A stretch of 9,202 nt of DNA, from positions 1 to 9,202 of the forward strand of contig JAIVGW010000053.1 of assembly GCA_020201415.1 (NCBI GenBank), given 5' to 3'. Below are positions 6,307 through 9,202 of this stretch, one piece after another (the stretch's first letter is position 1; every line of letters begins with the position of its first letter). Position numbers and translations under genes: made by a program. This stretch comes from Lentisphaerota bacterium (lineage in GTDB: Bacteria; Verrucomicrobiota; Kiritimatiellia; JAAZAB01). A model generated the notes under the pieces. The model did not search any database, was not told where the DNA came from, and was given only the letters and a program-made list of their open reading frames with translations.

Positions 6307-6591
6307 ATGCACAAAATAACGCAAGTTGAAGTATTGGAAGGCTATCGTCTCAAGCTATGCTTTGCCGACGGTACTACGGGTGAAGTCGTTCTTTCCGATT
6401 TGTCGGGCTGCGGCGTGTTTGCGCCATGGGTAGATTATGCCGAGTTCAGGAAGGTGGCAATTGGTGATTCCGGAGAACTTGTATGGTCGTGTGGTGTTGA
6501 TCTCTGTCCCGACGCCCTTTACTTTAAAATAACCGGCAAGAAACCGGAGGAGGAATTTCCTCCTCTGCAACCTAAGTTAGCTCATGCCTGA
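6307..6591 (+). CDS. DUF2442 domain protein
   Basis: This 94-aa protein has the DUF2442 layout: KITQVEVLEGYRLKLCFADG, then TGEVVLSDLSGCGVFAPW, a charged YAEFRKVAIGDSGELVWSCG segment and DLCPDALYFKITGK. The family is small, of unknown biochemistry, and often sits beside DUF4160 genes in arrangements that resemble toxin-antitoxin pairs. No DUF4160 partner is present here, so the gene is solitary. The ribosome site is poor (only GCAGAG near the ATG), and T-rich DNA precedes it. It lies inside an inverted-repeat pair, which suggests it arrived as a cassette. Confidence 0.82.
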   Translation: MHKITQVEVLEGYRLKLCFADGTTGEVVLSDLSGCGVFAPWVDYAEFRKVAIGDSGELVWSCGVDLCPDALYFKITGKKPEEEFPPLQPKLAHA

Positions 6592-6607
6592 AATTTCCAG
6601 GGAATTA

Positions 6608-6629
6608 GGGGTCAATCAGTAGATTTATC
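6608..6629. repeat. Right copy of the inverted repeat (GGGGTCA....GTAGATTTATC)
   Basis: This is the inverted match of 6202-6219 with the extra bases ATCA after GGGGTCA. The extra bases appear to come from the tandem duplication described at 6613-6647. Confidence 0.65.
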
Positions 6630-6647
6630 AATCAGTAGATTTGTCAA
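6613..6647. repeat. 16-bp tandem repeat, just over two units
   Basis: CAATCAGTAGATTTAT (6613-6628) is followed directly by CAATCAGTAGATTTGT (6629-6644) and a further CAA. The units differ at one base. The array overlaps the right inverted repeat. Confidence 0.75.
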
Positions 6648-6779
6648 CCTTGAGTGGAGCAATCATTTTTGACCGGCGGGATTAAAAACAGGGTTGCCAC
6701 AAATCGTTAAAATACGATCATTGGCGGCGCGGAGATAAAATGAATGGCCAACAAACAATGCGCGGCAATGAACGGGAAA

Positions 6780-6800
6780 AAAATGTCGGGAGGACATTTT
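6780..6800. other. 8-bp perfect hairpin with GGGAG loop
   Basis: AAAATGTC (6780-6787) pairs with GACATTTT (6793-6800) across a GGGAG loop. With the first G of the right arm the loop reads GGGAGG, a ribosome-site-like string. The T run is part of the stem. It could be a terminator or a translation-control hairpin, but no convincing gene follows. Confidence 0.4.
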
Positions 6801-6840
6801 GTTAGGTATGGTGTTTTACCGCCGTGCTGCGCGCGGCGAT

Positions 6841-6856
6841 AATGCGTCGGCGCATT
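6841..6856. other. 6-bp hairpin with TCGG loop
   Basis: AATGCG pairs with CGCATT around TCGG, a compact stable stem 40 bp after the preceding hairpin. Role unknown. Confidence 0.35.
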
Positions 6857-6987
6857 CACCAAGAGTGCAGAATGCCCGTATGTTGCATGCGGGGTTAGCC
6901 CTATAAAATGATAATCGGGATATGAGAGCGGTGACTGGTCAAAGTCCGCCAGCAAGACGTGATTAACGTGATTTACAGGTTTTAAAA

Positions 6988-7154
6988 ATGTTGATTTATC
7001 TTGATACATGCTGTTTTAACCGTCCGTATGACGACCAGGCGCAGATCAATGTCAATATTTCATAACGACCGATAAGCGTTTGATTTAAAAAATGGAATAT
7101 GATAAAGTGATTACCGTTGTTAATCCCGTCAGATTTATCATGGAGGTGCTATAA
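6988..7154 (+). pseudogene. PIN-domain toxin reduced to its two ends
   Basis: The start reads MLIYLDTCCFNRPYDDQAQ, the characteristic opening of DTCC-type PIN nucleases, with the first metal-binding Asp at residue 6. An AGG ribosome site lies 8 bases upstream. The frame then stops at 7063. In another frame 7089-7154 reads MEYDKVITVVNPVRFIMEVL and stops, matching the usual C-terminus of the same family (V.NP....MEVL). About 100 codons holding the remaining acidic active-site residues are gone, so the nuclease is dead. Its stop codon overlaps the next start as TAATG. Intact members act as toxins cleaving RNA; this one cannot. Confidence 0.75.
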
Positions 7155-7402
7155 TGATCAGCGATACTCAAATAAGAATTAAGGGTATGCAGGCGCTTGC
7201 GGGCACTTTGGGTGACATCCAGGCGGAAAGGTTTATTACGCTTATGATTCGCGAACCATTTGATTACACCGAATGGCGGCGTGATTTATGGCAAGGTAAA
7301 AGCGTGGAAGAAATAAGCAATGAAGCCATGCGATACCGACGCACACACCGTTTGCGTAAAATCGGGTCCACCAGAAAGCCCGCAACTAAGCGCAATAAAT
7401 AA
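7154..7402 (+). CDS. Small partner protein of the PIN toxin (probable antitoxin-like), now orphaned
   Basis: This intact 82-aa protein reads MISDTQIRIKGMQALAGTLG, then AERFITLMIREPFDYTEWRR DLWQGKSVEEISNEAMRYRR, and a basic tail. I recall similar small proteins beside DTCC-type PIN genes, and here the start overlaps the PIN stop (TAATG). A GGAGGTG ribosome site lies at 7142-7148, inside the PIN tail. The two were therefore an operon and this is the likely antitoxin or regulator, though no DNA-binding motif is evident. Its partner is destroyed, so selection for it may be lost or it may have a second role. It ends 3 bp before the yifB-like gene and is less GC-rich than that gene. Confidence 0.65.
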   Translation: MISDTQIRIKGMQALAGTLGDIQAERFITLMIREPFDYTEWRRDLWQGKSVEEISNEAMRYRRTHRLRKIGSTRKPATKRNK

Positions 7403-7405
7403 CCC

Positions 7406-8771
7406 ATGCTCGCAAACATCCATAGCGGCGCGGTGTACGGGGTGGATGCCTACCCCGTGGAGATCGAGGTCAACGAGGGGCGCGGCGACCCGCAGACGGT
7501 GATCGTGGGGCTGCCGGATGCCGCGGTGAAGGAGTCCAAGGACCGGGTCAACACCGCCATCATCAATTCCGGGTACGAGATGCCCAAGGGGCGGCTGACG
7601 GTGAATCTGGCGCCGGCGGACGTTAAAAAGGAAGGCCCGAGTTTCGATCTGCCGATTGCCGCGGGCGTGTTGGCGACGATGGCTGAGATCCCCTACGGTG
7701 TGTGTGAAGTCGCTGCGCCAGGCGGTGGACACCCTGGCCGGGCGCGCTTCGGCGCGTCCGTTCAAGGTGGACCTGGACCAGGCCTTTGCCGCGCACCTGG
7801 ACTATGAGGAGGATTTTGCCGAGGTCAAGGGCCAGGAGCAGGCCCGGCGCGCGGTGGAAGTGGCGGTGGCCGGCGGGCATAATTTGTTGTTTATCGGGCC
7901 GCCGGGCACCGGCAAGACCATGCTCGCGCGCCGTATTCCTTCAATCCTGCCACAGTTAACGCTGCCGGAGGCCTTGGAGGCTACGAAAATCCACAGCGTG
8001 GCCGGCACGCTGGGGGCGCATCAGGCGCTGCTGACGCGGCGGCCTTTCCGGACACCGCACCACACTGTCTCCGACGCCGGGCTGCTGGGCGGCGGCGCAC
8101 ATCCGGCGCCGGGCGAAGTCAGCCTGGCGCATGGCGGGGTGTTGTTCCTGGACGAGCTGCCGGAGTTCCACCGTAATGTGCTGGAAGTGTTGCGCCAGCC
8201 GTTGGAAGACGGCGTGGTGACGGTGGCGCGCGCGGCGGCAACGCTGTCGTTCCCCTGCCGGTTCATGCTGGTGGCGGCGATGAATCCCTGTCCCTGCGGC
8301 TATCTGAACGACCGGCGGCATGAGTGCCGCTGTACGCCGTTGCAGATTCAGCGTTACCGCAACAAAATATCCGGGCCACTGCTGGATCGGATCGACATCC
8401 ACGTTGAAGTGCCAGCCGTGCGCTATCAGGAACTGGCCGCGCCGCCGGCGGGCGAGAATTCGGCGGTGATCAGGGCGCGGGTGACGGCGGCGCGCGCCCG
8501 CCAGACGCAGCGCTTCAGTCATGCCCGCAAGGTGCACTGCAATGCCGAGATGCGCTCGCGCGATCTGCACCGGCACTGCGTGTTGGACGCCGCCTCCCAG
8601 CAGTTGCTGAAGATGGCCATCACGGAATTGAACTTCAGCGCTCGCGCCTATGATCGCATTCTTAAAGTGGCGCGCACGATTGCCGACCTGGACGACGCTG
8701 AAAATATCGGTGAACAGCATGTCTCCGAGGCCATTCAATACCGCACCCTGGACCGCCAGTTCTGGGCGTAA
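7406..8771 (+). pseudogene. yifB: YifB/ComM-type magnesium-chelatase-like AAA+ ATPase, internally deleted and frameshifted
   Basis: YifB/ComM proteins are AAA+ helicase-like ATPases; ComM aids branch migration in natural transformation. The first 98 residues (to ATMAEIPYG) are the N-terminal Lon-like (ChlI) domain, with IVGLPDAAVKESKDRV and NLAPADVKKEGPSFDLPIA. The next frame continues VKSLRQAVDTLAG and runs intact to the end: Walker A GPPGTGKT (7896-7919), Walker B VLFLDELPEF (around 8139-8168), NPCPCGYLND, LLDRIDIHVEVP, and the C-terminal NFSARAYDRILKVARTIADL. Joined, this gives about 453 aa against about 505 usual, so roughly 50-60 codons of the N-terminal domain are missing. The frames meet at a TG run (7699-7706). 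In the first frame the ORF ends at 7807. The ATG at 7406 lacks a ribosome site and may depend on coupling to the upstream gene. The ATPase half might still be made by reinitiation, but this cannot be shown. Confidence 0.85.
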
Positions 8772-8817
8772 GGTATGATTATGACAGCGCGCGGCGCGTA
8801 GGGTGTCGCGATCCTGT

Positions 8818-8830
8818 CGGCAAAATGCCG
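8818..8830. other. Hairpin between convergent genes
   Basis: CGGCA and TGCCG pair across AAA in the 99-bp gap between the yifB-like stop and the stop of the minus-strand gene. There is no T run on either side, so it is at best a weak bidirectional terminator. Confidence 0.3.
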
Positions 8831-8870
8831 GGCGTCGTTCATGTTGCCACCGTAGGTTCGGCCCGGCCGG

Positions 8871-9202
8871 TCAGCTCGTTTTTTCCAGTAAATCCTGTAC
8901 TGGCAGGATGGCCAGATCGACTTCACCGCGGATGGTGGTGGTGAAAACGACGTACTGGTCGTTGCAGCAGAAACGCGGGTGCGGATCCACGTGGTAATTA
9001 CGCCCGGCGTAATTATGTTGGGCCGCGTGCTCCGCCATGACGATCACCCGGCCGCTGTCACGATTCATGAAATGCACGGTGGAAGCGCAGCCGCGGTAGA
9101 ATCCATTGTGTGAATCGCCGATAATCAACCGGCCGTCGCGGCTGCTATGCGAGTGCCAGCAGGTGCGCGGGAATTCGATTTTTTCAACGCTGCCGTCACT
9201 GA
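8871..9202 (-). CDS. Oligogalacturonate-lyase-like beta-propeller protein, C-terminal part
   Basis: Only the last 110 or so codons lie in the window; the frame is open through 9202 and the start lies beyond it. The visible sequence has CWHSHSSRDGRLIIGDSHNG, then STVHFMNRDSGRVIVM, NYHVDPHPRFCCNDQYVVFT and RGEVDLAILPVQDLLEKTS before the stop. Blade-like repeats of the form SRDGRLIIGD and NDQYVVFT are typical of TolB/oligogalacturonide-lyase-type propellers. In that lyase family histidines near the C-terminus bind a metal and the enzyme breaks short pectin oligomers. The pectin role here is a guess from resemblance; the propeller assignment is firmer. Confidence 0.6.
   Translation of the reverse strand, partial: SDGSVEKIEFPRTCWHSHSSRDGRLIIGDSHNGFYRGCASTVHFMNRDSGRVIVMAEHAAQHNYAGRNYHVDPHPRFCCNDQYVVFTTTIRGEVDLAILPVQDLLEKTS

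Larger units (their letters stand above)
6650..6987. other. Non-coding stretch with two strong hairpins
   Basis: About 340 bp separate the DUF2442 region from the PIN remnant. No credible gene was found. A 32-codon frame (6808-6906) and a 100-codon minus-strand frame (6707-7009) are open, but neither has a ribosome site of suitable position or recognisable sequence. The stretch holds two perfect hairpins (6780-6800 and 6841-6856) and a 9-bp tandem pair CGTGATTAA/CGTGATTTA (6958-6975) just before the PIN start. It could hold a structured RNA or a decayed repeat element. Confidence 0.4.

Noticed and set aside
6808..6906. 32-aa plus-strand frame (MVFYRRAARGDN...)
   Set aside because: Short, with the GGGAGG string 14 bases away and locked in a hairpin loop, and no family resemblance.
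6707..7009. 100-aa open frame on the minus strand
   Set aside because: It overlaps the recognisable PIN start on the other strand, lacks a ribosome site and shows no known motif. The stretch is better treated as non-coding, though a database search could revive it.
7656..7700. ATG at 7656 as start of the ATPase half
   Set aside because: The residues it would add (MPRACWRRWLRSP) come from the wrong frame of the N-terminal domain and do not resemble the family, so it is not the natural start.
7956..8738. Long minus-strand frame of 260 aa within the AAA+ gene
   Set aside because: It is the reverse-strand shadow of a GC-rich coding region; the plus strand carries Walker A and B motifs.
1848..8870. 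Search for tRNA genes as an island attachment site
   Set aside because: No cloverleaf-like sequence was recognised by eye on either strand in the intergenic stretches.

Overview
The window looks like an accessory, partly decaying region of a moderately GC-rich bacterial chromosome. No rRNA, tRNA or CRISPR array is visible. Gene content (a DTCC-type PIN remnant with its small partner, RAYT remnants, an M55 D-aminopeptidase, an oligogalacturonate-lyase-like beta-propeller) would suit an environmental member of the Planctomycetes-Verrucomicrobia-Lentisphaerae/Kiritimatiellota grouping. That placement is a weak inference from family knowledge, not something the sequence proves.

Layout. Positions 1-1847 are a complete insertion sequence with 18/19-matching terminal inverted repeats. 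It carries an IS4-superfamily-like DDE transposase and a divergent DUF6788 accessory gene, with a 22-bp perfect palindrome between them. Directly to its right (1892-2045) is the N-terminal stub of a REP-associated tyrosine transposase (RAYT), split by a 31-bp hairpin-bearing insertion. Positions 2205-5059 hold a small metabolic group: a frameshifted and internally deleted DppA-type D-aminopeptidase, a GNAT acetyltransferase, an aspartate/glutamate racemase on the minus strand, and a second GNAT acetyltransferase. Positions 5333-5868 are an intact two-gene toxin-antitoxin operon (addiction-module antitoxin plus RelE/ParE toxin) with a likely terminator. Positions 5996-6630 hold a frameshifted remnant, possibly a RAYT C-terminus, and an intact DUF2442 gene bracketed by inverted GGGGTCAG...GTAGATTTATC repeats. 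After about 340 bp of hairpin-rich non-coding DNA comes a PIN-domain toxin reduced to its first 25 and last 21 codons, translationally joined to an intact 82-aa partner ORF. A YifB/ComM-type AAA+ gene follows, with an internal deletion and a frameshift at a TG repeat. The window ends in a partial minus-strand beta-propeller protein resembling oligogalacturonate lyase.

How it fits together. The most striking feature is that at least three genes (dppA-like, PIN, yifB) keep recognisable beginnings and ends but have lost an internal block with a change of frame. Two further remnants (RAYT-like) lie beside short repeats, and a complete IS sits at the edge. This reads as a decaying genomic island shaped by mobile elements and TA modules, or less probably as local assembly damage. 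The D-aminopeptidase and the amino-acid racemase may once have served D-amino-acid salvage. I found no clear new defence or multi-gene system. The best candidates for something undescribed are the palindrome-controlled DUF6788/transposase IS, the GGGGTCAG repeat family around the TA-like genes, and the PIN/82-aa partner pair.
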